This document shows, piece after piece, positions 1-8,972 of a DNA stretch of 64,000 nucleotides. Position 1 is the stretch's first letter. Every line of letters begins with the position of its first letter. The DNA comes from Nocardia shimofusensis NBRC 100134 (GTDB lineage Bacteria > Actinomycetota > Actinomycetes > Mycobacteriales > Mycobacteriaceae). The position numbers and the translations under genes are program-made. The notes under the pieces are model-generated. The model was not told the origin of the DNA, did no database searches, and saw nothing but the letters and a program-made list of their open reading frames with translations. Location of the stretch: positions 62,001 through 126,000 of the forward strand of contig NZ_BDBT01000007.1 in NCBI RefSeq assembly GCF_001613125.1, given 5' to 3'.

Positions 1-69
1 CTTCATTCATCTCCCCGATCGGGTATCGCACATTCGTCAGCGAATGCGACCTCGGCCACCATACCCAAC

Positions 70-87
70 GGATACGATTTGGTATCC
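70..87. promoter_or_regulatory. Small inverted repeat upstream of the metallo-hydrolase gene
   Basis: GGATAC and GTATCC arms are separated by six bases, about 75 bases upstream of the chosen start of the metallo-hydrolase gene. It could be an operator. No regulator gene lies next to it in the window, so its role is unknown. Confidence 0.25.
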
Positions 88-160
88 AAATGGGGGCAGG
101 ATCAACGGCGAACTGCCCCGAGGGCCGGTGCCCGTTTCCGATAGCTGTCAGGATGCTTCC

Positions 161-1273
161 GTGTCAGAGTTCTCGCACAGTCCGTGCCCCCTCACCCGGC
201 GCCCCCTCACCCGGCGCACACTTCTCGGCGCCGCGATCGGCGCCGGTCTCGTCGCAACAGCGGGGAGGTCCGTCGCAGATCCGGACGAGCGCATGATCGC
301 CGCGCGCACCCGCTTCTTCGGCGCGGCCAACGTCGACCCGGTGACCGGCGCGGTGCGCAGCGATCGGGCGATCCTGTCCTGGTTCGGATGCACGAGTTTC
401 GCCGCGGCGCTGGGTGGGACCGTTGTCCTGCTCGATGCCTGGGTTCCCCGGGGCGCCCACAGTGGATACGTCCCGACCACCGTGGCACAGGTAGGCGAGC
501 TGCGCCCCGAAGCGATCTTCATCGGGCACGGGCACTTCGACCACGCAGCTGACGCGGGCGCTCTGGCACAGGCCTCCGGCGCGGTGCTGTTCGGCACGGC
601 CGAGCACTGTTCCCAGGCGCAGCGCCAGGTCGAGGCGTCGACCTTGCGCACTGTGACCTTCGGTGACGCGCGGTCGGCACTCGGCGAGACCTATCGCCAT
701 ACGGTCGGATCGGTCGAGGTGACGGCCGTCCGGCATGTGCACTCGGGACCGAAACCCCCGGACCGCAGCGCCGACGGTTCCGCGCCGTTCTTCCCTGTGC
801 CGGACATTCGTGACTCGATCGCGAACCCGCCGCAGCTGTGTGATCTCATCGCACTCGGGTCCGCGCTGTCCGACCAGGAAGGCGGCAGCCTGCTCTATCA
901 ATTCCGGGTGGGTGGATTCACCCTCACCTGGAACGACTCCGCCGGACCACTCGCGGAAGCCGGACCGCAGGTGTATGACGTGCTGAGGGCGCTGCCCGCC
1001 AGCGATGTGCACCTCGGTGCCATCCAGGGTTTCAACCAGCCGCTCAACGGTCTGCGCGACATCCGCCAGTACATCGAGGCGATCAGGCCCGCGGTGTTCG
1101 TGCCCAGCCATCACGACAACTGGCTTCCGGGCTTCACCGCGCGTGGTGACACCTATCAGGCCACATTGCACGGCGAACTGGAACGCATCCCCGCCGAGCG
1201 GCGCCCGACATTGCGTTTCCTCTCCGATCCCGGTGACTACATCCGACCGGATGCCCTGACGTTCACTCTCTGA
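161..1273 (+). CDS. Tat-exported MBL-fold metallo-hydrolase
   Basis: Predicted metallo-beta-lactamase-fold hydrolase of the UlaG-like/lactonase type, 370 residues, probably exported folded through the Tat pathway. The N-terminus carries a twin-arginine stretch (LTRRTLLGAAIG) followed by a hydrophobic segment. The metal-binding signature is visible as GHGHFDHAAD (HxHxDH), and later histidines lie in PSHHDNW. The substrate cannot be read from the sequence. I chose the GTG at 161 because AGGAT lies seven bases upstream and the signal peptide then begins close to the N-terminus; in-frame starts at 128 and 44 would give an unusually long leader. It stands alone on this strand. Confidence 0.82.
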   Translation: MSEFSHSPCPLTRRPLTRRTLLGAAIGAGLVATAGRSVADPDERMIAARTRFFGAANVDPVTGAVRSDRAILSWFGCTSFAAALGGTVVLLDAWVPRGAHSGYVPTTVAQVGELRPEAIFIGHGHFDHAADAGALAQASGAVLFGTAEHCSQAQRQVEASTLRTVTFGDARSALGETYRHTVGSVEVTAVRHVHSGPKPPDRSADGSAPFFPVPDIRDSIANPPQLCDLIALGSALSDQEGGSLLYQFRVGGFTLTWNDSAGPLAEAGPQVYDVLRALPASDVHLGAIQGFNQPLNGLRDIRQYIEAIRPAVFVPSHHDNWLPGFTARGDTYQATLHGELERIPAERRPTLRFLSDPGDYIRPDALTFTL

Positions 1274-1405
1274 GCGACAGGCCCGGCTTCAGGTCGGGGG
1301 CGACGAAACGTGGTGGCGTGGAGCCCGGCCGGAGTAGCCTTCTGTCCAGGTGCGCCGGGAAGTCTGGTCGGCAATGCGTATTCGTCGACTTGGAAAGGCT
1401 TTCCG

Positions 1406-2332
1406 ATGTCAGTCACTGCGGCGTTGTCCGCGCGCGCCATCGATTCCGGCGCGCCTGTCTCGCTCGAGGGTTTGAGCAAGCGGTTCGGTCGTACCGTCGC
1501 CGTCGACGACCTCACGTTGAGCGTCGATCGCGGCGAGGTGTTCGGCTTCCTCGGCCCCAACGGTGCGGGCAAATCGACCACCATCCGGTTGCTTCTGGGG
1601 TTGATCCGGCCCACGTCGGGTGTGGCGAGGGTGTTCGGGGAGAAAGCGGCGGATGTCCGCGCCGCGCATCGGCACTTGGCCTATGTGCCTGCCGATGTGG
1701 CGCTGTGGCCGTCGTTGACCGGTGCGGAGATCCTCGAGTTGCTGGCCCGGGTGGGCCCCGGTGTCGATGAGGCTTATCGTGCCGAGCTGGTGGAGCGGTT
1801 CGCGCTGGATCCGGACAAGCCGGGCCGGACCTATTCCACCGGCAACCGGCAGAAGGTCGCGTTGGTCGCCGCCTTCGCCACTCGCGCCCCGCTGCTGGTA
1901 TTGGACGAGCCGACCAGTGGTCTGGATCCGCTGATGGAACAGCAGTTCCGTCGGTGTGTCACCGAGGCGCGGGAACGCGGGCAGACGGTCTTCTTGAGCT
2001 CGCATCAGCTCGGCGAGGTGGAGGCGCTGTGTGATCGGGTCGCGATCCTGCGCAACGGCAGGCTCGTCGAGATCGCGACGATGGCCGATCTGCGTCGACT
2101 GCATCGCACGGTTGTGGAGGTTTCCTACGAGGGCCAGGCGCCGACAGTGGACGGCGTGGACGGCGTGATGGCCGTGGAATCGGCCGATGAGGGCCGGTTG
2201 CGCTTCACGCTGTCCGGGCCCCCCGCGCCGGCGCTGCGAGCCCTCGCCGCGGCGCAGGTGACAGCGTTGTCGCTACGAGAGCCCACCCTGGAGGAGATCT
2301 TCCTCGACTACTACGGCGAGGCCGCCCGATGA
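1406..2332 (+). CDS. ABC exporter ATP-binding protein
   Basis: Nucleotide-binding subunit of an ABC-2/DrrA-type exporter, 308 residues, cytoplasmic face of the membrane. Walker A is GPNGAGKST, the signature is a variant STGNRQKV, Walker B is LLVLDEPTSGLDP, and the switch histidine is in SSHQLGEVE. The C-terminal ~90 residues match the accessory domain common in drug or antibiotic exporters. The ATG at 1406 has GGAAAGG upstream; an in-frame ATG at 1310 lacks this. The stop overlaps the next gene (ATGA), so the two are translationally coupled and form one transporter. The exported substrate is unknown. Confidence 0.9.
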   Translation: MSVTAALSARAIDSGAPVSLEGLSKRFGRTVAVDDLTLSVDRGEVFGFLGPNGAGKSTTIRLLLGLIRPTSGVARVFGEKAADVRAAHRHLAYVPADVALWPSLTGAEILELLARVGPGVDEAYRAELVERFALDPDKPGRTYSTGNRQKVALVAAFATRAPLLVLDEPTSGLDPLMEQQFRRCVTEARERGQTVFLSSHQLGEVEALCDRVAILRNGRLVEIATMADLRRLHRTVVEVSYEGQAPTVDGVDGVMAVESADEGRLRFTLSGPPAPALRALAAAQVTALSLREPTLEEIFLDYYGEAAR

Positions 2333-3948
2333 CCGCCCTCGCCACCGGCACGGTCGGCGCCGCCGAACCCGGGCGGGCACTGGCCGGGCTCGCCTTCCGC
2401 CAGATCCGCCGCGGGGCCGCGGTGGTCGCTGTCGCCGCCACCGGTATCTCGACCCTGGTCGCCGCGCAGTATCAGACGACCTTCGCGGATACGCTCGACT
2501 CCGGGGCGCTGCGCGCTCTCGCGGAGAACCCGGCGGTGCGCATACTGTTCGGCGCTCCGCTCGCCCTCGACGATCCCGGCGGGTTCACCGTGTGGCGCAC
2601 CGGCACCCCGGTGCTGGTGCTCTGCGGCGTGTGGGCACTGCTGGCCGCTACTCGGCTCACCCGCGGGCAGGAGGATGCCGGGTACTGGGATCTGCTGCTC
2701 GGCGGGCGGACACGCATACTGGATCTGGTCTCGCGTGCCGCGGCGATGATGACCTCGGCCGCCGTGCTCATCGCCACGGGAGTGGGTGCCGGCCTGGTCG
2801 TGGCAGGCACCGACCCGACCGGGGCACTGCTGCACACCCTGTGTGTGTTCGCCACGACCATGGCATTCGCCGGTGTGGGATTGCTCGCCGCGCAGGTGTT
2901 TCCGTCTCGGGCGGCGGCCGCCGGACTCGCCGCAGCCGCTCTCGGGGTGTCGTTGTTGCTGCGGATGCTCGCCGACGGTGTGACAGCGCTCGCCTGGACT
3001 TCCTGGCTCACCCCCTTCGGGCTTTCCGCCCGCACCGCCCCCTATGCGGACAACCGGATCGAGCCTGTGCTCGTGCTGGCCGTCCTGGCCGCCGCTCCGA
3101 CCGCCGCCGCGCTACTGCTCGCCCGTCGCCGCGACCTCGGCGGCGCCCTGATCATGCTGCCCGAAGCACGGCCGGCCCGCACCCGGCTGCTGGGCTCGCT
3201 GCACGGTTTCGCCGCCCGGCGCGCACTCGCGCCGACGATGGGCTGGGCGGCGGGAATCGGCGCCTACTTCCTGCTGCTGGGCGCGCTGATCGCCTCGATC
3301 CTGGAGTTCTTCGACAAGAATCCGCGTTTCGCCGAACTCGCGGGGACAGCCGGGTTCGCCGGTCTCGGTACGGTTTCCGGGTTCGCGGCCGCGATGTTCG
3401 CCCTGCTGGCCATCCCTGTCGGGCTCTACGCGGCCATCCGGATCTCGGCCGTGGCCGCCGACGAGAGAGCGCGACGCTGGAACCTTCTGCACTCCCTGCC
3501 GCTGTCGCGATACCGGTGGGCCGGAACGGAGACAGCTGTCACGGCAGCGGGGGTCGCGATCCTGCTGGCCGTCGCGGCGGTGTCGATGTGGTTCGGTGCG
3601 GTGATCACCGGCGCGCCGCTGGGGTTCGGCCAGGCGCTGGCGGGCGCGTTCAACGTCGCCCCCGTCGTCCTGCTCGGCCTCGGCGCCGCGGTGGCGGCAT
3701 TGGGCTGGTATCCCACCGCTGTCGGCGCCATCGGCGCTGTGCCCGTGGCAGGCGGATTCATGCTGGACGTCATCGTGCAGAGCATCCACGCGCCGGCTTG
3801 GCTGTCGGAGATTTCTCCGTTCGCCCACCTGGCCGCGGTGCCCGACACCGCGCCGGACTGGGTCGCGAGTGGTGTGCTCACGGCCCTCGCCGCCGCCATG
3901 ATCGCGATCGGCTTGTTCGGGTGCGCGCGCCGGGATCTCGACGGCTGA
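2329..3948 (+). CDS. ABC exporter permease, ~12 membrane segments
   Basis: Integral membrane partner of the preceding ATPase, 539 residues, with about twelve hydrophobic segments in two similar halves. It resembles the actinobacterial 'exporter of polyketide antibiotics' permeases (TipB-like). It starts inside the stop of the ATPase gene (ATGA overlap), so one subunit of each is expected. The gene ends at a GC-rich hairpin before the convergent regulator gene. The substrate is not deducible. Confidence 0.85.
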   Translation: MTALATGTVGAAEPGRALAGLAFRQIRRGAAVVAVAATGISTLVAAQYQTTFADTLDSGALRALAENPAVRILFGAPLALDDPGGFTVWRTGTPVLVLCGVWALLAATRLTRGQEDAGYWDLLLGGRTRILDLVSRAAAMMTSAAVLIATGVGAGLVVAGTDPTGALLHTLCVFATTMAFAGVGLLAAQVFPSRAAAAGLAAAALGVSLLLRMLADGVTALAWTSWLTPFGLSARTAPYADNRIEPVLVLAVLAAAPTAAALLLARRRDLGGALIMLPEARPARTRLLGSLHGFAARRALAPTMGWAAGIGAYFLLLGALIASILEFFDKNPRFAELAGTAGFAGLGTVSGFAAAMFALLAIPVGLYAAIRISAVAADERARRWNLLHSLPLSRYRWAGTETAVTAAGVAILLAVAAVSMWFGAVITGAPLGFGQALAGAFNVAPVVLLGLGAAVAALGWYPTAVGAIGAVPVAGGFMLDVIVQSIHAPAWLSEISPFAHLAAVPDTAPDWVASGVLTALAAAMIAIGLFGCARRDLDG

Positions 3949-3959
3949 CCGCCGAACGC

Positions 3960-3989
3960 GGGAGCCGGTGTACCTCCGGCCCGGCTCCC
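3960..3989. terminator. Hairpin between convergent permease and regulator genes
   Basis: A nine-base inverted repeat (GGGAGCCGG / CCGGCTCCC) with a 12-base loop lies between the permease stop and the stop of the convergent regulator gene. There is no T-tract, which is common for actinobacterial terminators. It could serve both directions. Confidence 0.5.
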
Positions 3990-3999
3990 ACGCGCGAGG

Positions 4000-4473
4000 T
4001 CAGGGATGCTCGGCGGCGTATCGCTCGCGCCATCGATCGATCAACGGGACCAGCTCGTCGACCATGAAGGCGTAGAAGTCCTGCATCTCGTGCAGACGGC
4101 GAGCGGTGACGGTGTCCGGGCCGGTGGCGTCGATGCCTTCGCGCGCCGCGTCGCGCATGGTGGCCAGCATCGTGTTCTGCTGCGACATGAGGGCAGCCCA
4201 CGCCCCGGCCCGGAAACGATAGTGATCGCGGCGGCTGCCCGGTGCGGGCACGCGTTCGATTAAGCCGACCGGCATGAGGTGTTTGATGGCGGTCGACACC
4301 GCCCCGGAGCTGATCGACAACTCCGCGCACAGGTCGGCCGCGGTCATGGTTTCCTGCTCGGTGTAGAGCAGGGCCGTCAGCACCCGAGCGGTCGAACGTT
4401 GCATTCCGCCGCCCGCCGACAAGGTCAGGGCCAGCTTCTCCGCGGATTCTCGCAATCGCTCATTGGTTCCCAC
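4000..4473 (-). CDS. GbsR/MarR-type winged-helix regulator
   Basis: 157-residue regulator with a winged helix at about residues 30-95 (ALLYTEQETMTAADLCAEL, then ISSGAVSTAIKHL as recognition region) and a C-terminal helical dimerisation part. It belongs to the GbsR-like branch of the MarR superfamily, often found beside ABC exporters. It diverges from the ABC pair at 4546-6226, which it most likely represses. The GTG start at 4473 is preceded by a TACCTT hexamer six bases upstream and no Shine-Dalgarno sequence, suggesting a leaderless mRNA. The ligand is unknown. Confidence 0.8.
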   Translation of the reverse strand: MGTNERLRESAEKLALTLSAGGGMQRSTARVLTALLYTEQETMTAADLCAELSISSGAVSTAIKHLMPVGLIERVPAPGSRRDHYRFRAGAWAALMSQQNTMLATMRDAAREGIDATGPDTVTARRLHEMQDFYAFMVDELVPLIDRWRERYAAEHP

Positions 4474-4545
4474 GCACCGAAGGTATCAGACCTGCGAATC
4501 TTCAAAGTATTTGCAAATCTCTGAAAGTTCGATACGTTCAGATGC
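4474..4545. promoter_or_regulatory. Divergent promoter region, probably leaderless both ways
   Basis: On the + strand TACGTT (4533-4538) ends seven bases before the ATG at 4546. On the - strand TACCTT (4485 down to 4480) ends six bases before the GTG at 4473. Both fit TANNNT -10 boxes with transcription starting on the start codon, and neither gene has a Shine-Dalgarno sequence. Between them AATCTTCAAAG and AATCTCTGAAAG form an imperfect direct repeat that could be the regulator's binding site. Confidence 0.45.
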
Positions 4546-5445
4546 ATGGTGAACGCAATCGAGGTGAACCAGCTCACGAAGACCTACGGCTCGTCCCGGG
4601 GGCTCGTCGAGCTGACCCTGTCCGTCCAACGAGGAGAGGTCTTCGGATTTCTCGGCCCCAACGGCGCCGGGAAATCCACGACGATCCGGCTGTTGCTGGA
4701 CCTCATCCGCCCGACCAGCGGCACGGCCCGGGTCCTCGACCTCGACCCTCGTGCCGACGCCGTCCGGTTGCATGCCCGGATCGGCTATCTCGCCGGTGAT
4801 TTCGTCGCGCCCGCACGCCAGCGGGTGGGATCGGCGCTGCGGTTCCTCGCCGCGTTGCGTGGCGGCGCGGGCTCCGATCGCATCGATGCCCTGTGCGACC
4901 GGCTGGAGCTGGATCAGGACAAGCAGATCTCGGCCCTGTCGAAGGGGAACCGGCAGAAGGTCGGGCTGGTGCAGGCGTTCATGCACGAACCCGAGCTGCT
5001 GATCCTCGACGAGCCCACATCGGGATTGGACCCGCTGGCCCAGCAGGTGTTCCTCGACATGGTGTCCGAGGCCGCGGCCGCCGGCCGGACGGTGTTCATG
5101 TCCAGTCACATCATGAGCGAGGTCGAAGCGGTCGCCGATCGGGTCGCGATCATCCGCGAGGGCCGTCTGGTCGCCCTCGACACCGTCGCCGGCTTGCGCG
5201 CCGACGCCCGACGGGATGTCGAGGTCAGCTTCACCCGCCCCGTCGAGGCGGCGGAATTCGCCGGCCTGGCGGGGGTCGGCGAGGTACGGATCGAGGGCTC
5301 GACCCTGCGCTGCCAGGTGACCGGCAGCCCGGACGCCTTGCTGCGCGCCCTGGCCGGGCATCACGTCGTCGGTCTGCTCGTCACCGAACCCGCGTTGGAA
5401 GACCTGTTCCACAGCTATTACACCGGAGAAGCCGATGCTGCCTGA
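4546..5445 (+). CDS. ABC exporter ATP-binding protein (GbsR-linked)
   Basis: 299-residue ATPase of a DrrA/ABC-2 exporter. Walker A is GPNGAGKST, the variant signature is LSKGNRQKV, Walker B is LLILDEPTSGLDP, and the switch is SSHIMSEVE. It is a clear paralogue of the ATPase at 1406, but paired with a smaller permease. The ATG appears to sit at the 5' end of the transcript. The gene overlaps the permease gene by 11 bases and diverges from the GbsR-like regulator, which suggests inducible drug or lipid export. Confidence 0.9.
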   Translation: MVNAIEVNQLTKTYGSSRGLVELTLSVQRGEVFGFLGPNGAGKSTTIRLLLDLIRPTSGTARVLDLDPRADAVRLHARIGYLAGDFVAPARQRVGSALRFLAALRGGAGSDRIDALCDRLELDQDKQISALSKGNRQKVGLVQAFMHEPELLILDEPTSGLDPLAQQVFLDMVSEAAAAGRTVFMSSHIMSEVEAVADRVAIIREGRLVALDTVAGLRADARRDVEVSFTRPVEAAEFAGLAGVGEVRIEGSTLRCQVTGSPDALLRALAGHHVVGLLVTEPALEDLFHSYYTGEADAA

Positions 5446-6226
5446 CATCTACACCCGAACCCTGATCGACAACCGCCGCCTTCTGCTGGCGTGGTCGGTC
5501 GGCACCGCGGCGGTCGGACTGCTCTATGCCGCGTTCTATCCGCAGGTGTCCGAAGGCGGCATGGCCGAAGCCGTGCAGAACTACCCCGAAGCGATGCGCG
5601 AAGCCTTGCGGATGAACGACGTCGACTCGGCGGCGGGATATCTCGGTTCGACGGTGTTCGGTCTCCTGCTGCCCCTGCTGGTGATGGCGTTCGGAGTCAC
5701 CTTCGGCGCCCGCGCTGTCGCAGGCGACGAGGAGAGCGGCTACCTGGACCTGCTGCTCGCGCATCCGGTGGGCCGCGTTCGGCTGGCGGTGCAGCGATTC
5801 GCCGCCCTGGTCACCGGCGCTGTGGTCATCGCGGCCTTGGTCTTGCTCGGCATGGTGGCCCTGCGTCCCGCGGCGGACCTCGAATCGATCGGCATCGCGG
5901 AATTCGCCGCTCAATGCGCGCATCTGGCGCTGCTGGGGGTCACCTTCGGCGCGCTGGGCATCGGCCTGGGCGCCGCGCTCGGCAAACGCGGCCAGGCCCT
6001 GGCGATCGCGGTCGGCATCGGGGTGCTCACCTATGTCGCGGGCAACCTCGCCGGTGTCATCGGCGCCGACTGGCTGAAATACCTCTCGCCTTTCCACTAC
6101 TACATCGGCGGCGAACCGCTGCGCCACGGAATGCAGTGGGCCGACGCCGGGGTCCTCGTCGTGGTGTCGGCCGTCCTGGCGGCTGCCGGGTTCCTGCGCT
6201 TCAACCGGCGCGACCTGCGCTCCTGA
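5435..6226 (+). CDS. ABC-2 exporter permease, six membrane segments
   Basis: 263-residue permease with about six hydrophobic helices, the normal size for an ABC-2 half-transporter. A motif typical of the family, GDEESGYLDLLLAHP, occurs near residue 100. It begins inside the ATPase gene, so the two are coupled. It probably works as a homodimer with the preceding ATPase; the substrate is unknown. Confidence 0.85.
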   Translation: MLPDIYTRTLIDNRRLLLAWSVGTAAVGLLYAAFYPQVSEGGMAEAVQNYPEAMREALRMNDVDSAAGYLGSTVFGLLLPLLVMAFGVTFGARAVAGDEESGYLDLLLAHPVGRVRLAVQRFAALVTGAVVIAALVLLGMVALRPAADLESIGIAEFAAQCAHLALLGVTFGALGIGLGAALGKRGQALAIAVGIGVLTYVAGNLAGVIGADWLKYLSPFHYYIGGEPLRHGMQWADAGVLVVVSAVLAAAGFLRFNRRDLRS

Positions 6227-6291
6227 CACCGGGTCCTGGGGTGCGCGGCCGCTTCCGGCGACCGCGGACCCTCGCGTTCGCCGCGATGGAT

Positions 6292-6966
6292 TCAGGTGAG
6301 GTCGGTGAAATGCTCCACGTCGGCGACGCGGCCCGACACGATGAGCACGTCACCCGCTTCGACGACGGTATCCGGGGTCGCATAGGTGAAGTCCGCGTCG
6401 TGATGTTTGATCGCGACCACAGTGATGTCGAACTGCCGGCGCAAGCCGCTGGCGGTGAGGGTTCTGCCGACGCTGGCTCGGGGTGCGATGGTCTTGGCCA
6501 TGGCGTAGTCGGCGTCGAACTCGATGTAGTCGATCATCCCCCCGGTGACCAGATGCGCCACGCGTTCGCCCATATCGTGTTCGGGCAGCACGACATGGTG
6601 GGCGCCGACCCGTTCCAGGATCTGGCCGTGGCGGCGGCTGGTCGCTTTCGCCCAGATCTTCGGAATCCGGAAGTCGGCCAGCAGCGAAGTGGTCAGGATG
6701 CTGGCCTCGATATTGCTGCCGATGCCGACGACCGCGTGCGGATAGTCCGGCACTCCCAACTGTTCGAGAGCCTCCATGTCGGTGGTGTCGGCGACCGCGA
6801 CATGGGTCAGCTCATCGGAATACTGCTGCACCAGTGTCGGATTCGAGTCGAGGGCGAGCACTTCCGACCCGTGGGCGACCAGTTCCCGAGCCAGCGCGCC
6901 GCCGAAGCGGCCCAGGCCGACCACGACGACACGGGTGCCCCGTTTGCGTACGGCTCTACCCGACAA
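6292..6966 (-). CDS. TrkA/KtrA-type potassium channel regulator
   Basis: 224-residue cytoplasmic gating subunit for potassium uptake. An RCK/TrkA-N Rossmann domain occupies residues 10-130, with GLGRFGGALA (GxGxxG) and an acidic residue after strand 2 (ALDSN). A TrkA-C domain at about 140-220 binds ligands such as cyclic di-AMP in relatives. It overlaps the end of the upstream TrkH-like gene by 11 bases, so the two-gene operon encodes a KtrAB-like system. Confidence 0.88.
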   Translation of the reverse strand: MSGRAVRKRGTRVVVVGLGRFGGALARELVAHGSEVLALDSNPTLVQQYSDELTHVAVADTTDMEALEQLGVPDYPHAVVGIGSNIEASILTTSLLADFRIPKIWAKATSRRHGQILERVGAHHVVLPEHDMGERVAHLVTGGMIDYIEFDADYAMAKTIAPRASVGRTLTASGLRRQFDITVVAIKHHDADFTYATPDTVVEAGDVLIVSGRVADVEHFTDLT

Positions 6967-8353
6967 TGGGGCGCTCCTCGGGCAGTTCGTAGCGGCGTCC
7001 GCGGTCGCGCAAGGCCAACGCGGTGGCCAGGGTTATCGGACCCAACCGGCCCATGAACATCAACACGATCAACACGATAAGCCCCGAATCGGGGATGTCC
7101 GCGGTGATACCCGTCGACAACCCCACCGTGCCGAACGCGGACACCACCTCGAACAGCACCGCGTCCAGAGTCATGCCGGTGATCGCCAGCAGCAGGAGCG
7201 TCCCGATCACCACCGCGCCACCGCCGAGCAACACCACCGTGATCGCCTGACGCTGTACCGGGGCGGCCAGCCTGCGCCCCATGACGTGGACCGTCGGCTC
7301 CCCGCGGATCTCGGCGATGATCACGAACGCGAGCAGAGCGAACGTGGTCACCTTGATCCCGCCCGCGGTACCCGCGCTGCCGCCGCCGACGAACATCAGC
7401 ACATCGTTGACCAACAACGTCGCCGAATGCATGGACCCGACATCCACCGAATTGAACCCCGCGGTACGGGGGCTGAGCCCGTGGAAACCGCCGACCAGGA
7501 GCTTGTGCGCCGTGCCCAGCGGCCCCAGCGTGTCCGGGTTGGTCCACTCGAAGGTCGTCACCGCGACCACCCCGACCAGGCTCAACAGGGCATAGGCGAT
7601 CAGGGTGATCCTGGTGTGCAGCGACCACCGCCGCCACCGGAACTCACGCACCTGTTGCCGCCGCAGCGACCGGGTGACCTCGAAGATCACCGGGAATCCG
7701 AGCCCGCCGATCACCAGCGCCAGCGAAATCGGCACGATGATCCAAGGGTCGGTGGCAAAGCCGATCAGGCTGTCCTGATACAGGGCGAATCCGGCGTTGT
7801 TGAACGCAGAAATCGCGTGGAACACGCCCAGATAGACAGCTCGCGCGACGGACTCGCCGTAACCCGTCATGAATCGCGCGGTGAGCGCCACAGCGACGAT
7901 CGCCTCCACCAGCAGACTCATGCGAATCACGCCGACCACGACCCGGCGGCTCTCCCCCAACCGCACGGTCTTGGTCTCGGTCTGGGCGATGAGCTGCATG
8001 CGCAGCCCCATCCGCCGCGCCACGAGCAAGCCGAACAACGACGCCAGCGTCATGATTCCGAGCCCGCCGATCTGGATCAATCCCAGGATCACCAGCTCGC
8101 CGAACAACGACCAGTGGCTCTCGGTATCCACGACGACCAAGCCGGTCACGCACACCGCTGATACTGCGGTGAACAACGCGGTGATCGGGTCGGTTGCCGT
8201 CCTGCTCTCCGTGGCGATCGGCAGCAGCAGCAGAATCGTGCCGACCAGGGTGGCTGCCCCGAATCCGAAGACCACCAGCCGGGCCGGGTGCCGCGGTTGG
8301 GTCAGCCAACCGGTCAGCCCGCGCCATCTGTGAACGATCGCCATCGTGGACAC
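6956..8353 (-). CDS. TrkH/KtrB-family potassium transporter
   Basis: Membrane subunit of a Ktr/Trk potassium uptake system, 465 residues. The four pore-loop glycines can be picked out in VCVTGLVV, NNAGFAL, RTAGFNS and TVGLSTG, which line the selectivity filter in this family. The gene precedes and overlaps the KtrA-like subunit gene. The start is uncertain: a GTG at 8353 or an ATG at 8344; neither has a strong Shine-Dalgarno sequence. Confidence 0.9.
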   Translation of the reverse strand: MSTMAIVHRWRGLTGWLTQPRHPARLVVFGFGAATLVGTILLLLPIATESRTATDPITALFTAVSAVCVTGLVVVDTESHWSLFGELVILGLIQIGGLGIMTLASLFGLLVARRMGLRMQLIAQTETKTVRLGESRRVVVGVIRMSLLVEAIVAVALTARFMTGYGESVARAVYLGVFHAISAFNNAGFALYQDSLIGFATDPWIIVPISLALVIGGLGFPVIFEVTRSLRRQQVREFRWRRWSLHTRITLIAYALLSLVGVVAVTTFEWTNPDTLGPLGTAHKLLVGGFHGLSPRTAGFNSVDVGSMHSATLLVNDVLMFVGGGSAGTAGGIKVTTFALLAFVIIAEIRGEPTVHVMGRRLAAPVQRQAITVVLLGGGAVVIGTLLLLAITGMTLDAVLFEVVSAFGTVGLSTGITADIPDSGLIVLIVLMFMGRLGPITLATALALRDRGRRYELPEERPIVG

Positions 8354-8566
8354 GCACCGACACTACGTTCCGGAACCACCACTCCCGCATCGCCGCCGCC
8401 GGTTGGTAGCGACTCCGGAGAAGTATCCTGTTCCCGGCCCGCCTGTGCCTGCGTGGGAGGCCCGCACCGGCTACCCGCTGGAAATCTGCTTCGCCGGAGG
8501 GCGATGCGCTGGACTCGATGTCTGCGGCCGGGGCCGCGGACGGCAGTGACGGAGGAGGTTGCCGAG

Positions 8567-8947
8567 GTGGCGGATGCCGACGACGAAGCAGTCCCGCGCC
8601 GGTTTCCCGCGCGGGTCTACGGCACGGGCGTCGAGCCGGACGCCCGCTTCAGCCTGGCCAACGAGCGGACCTATCTGGCATGGATACGCACGTCGCTGGC
8701 GCTCATGGCCGCGGGGGTGGCATTGCAGGTGTTCGGAGTCGGTGACCGTTCCACACCCAGTGTGGCGGCCTCGGCTCTACTGACAGGATCGGCGGTCGTG
8801 TTGCCGATCCTGGCATGGACGGGGTGGGCGCGCACCGAACGCAGTCTGCGTCGGTCGGCGCCGCTGCCTGCTCCGCACATCGCGGTACCGCTGTCGTTGG
8901 TCCTGGCCGTAGCGGCGGGCTTGGTCTGCTGGTCGATGCTGATATGA
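8567..8947 (+). CDS. DUF202/YidH-family membrane protein
   Basis: About 126 residues with three hydrophobic segments and the family hallmark ANERTYLAWIRTSLAL before the first helix. Function in bacteria is unestablished; the eukaryotic relative is a small subunit-like membrane domain. The GTG at 8567 has a perfect GGAGGAGG eight bases upstream, which decides the start over earlier in-frame codons. A second DUF202 protein follows 25 bases later, so they probably form one heteromeric unit. Confidence 0.8.
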   Translation: MADADDEAVPRRFPARVYGTGVEPDARFSLANERTYLAWIRTSLALMAAGVALQVFGVGDRSTPSVAASALLTGSAVVLPILAWTGWARTERSLRRSAPLPAPHIAVPLSLVLAVAAGLVCWSMLI

Positions 8948-8972
8948 CCCCCGCTGATATGCCCCCGCGTCC

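Noticed and set aside
4546-6226. Antibiotic self-resistance cluster with the exporters at 1406-6226
   Set aside because: No biosynthetic genes adjoin; these exporter pairs are common housekeeping or general efflux genes in this group.
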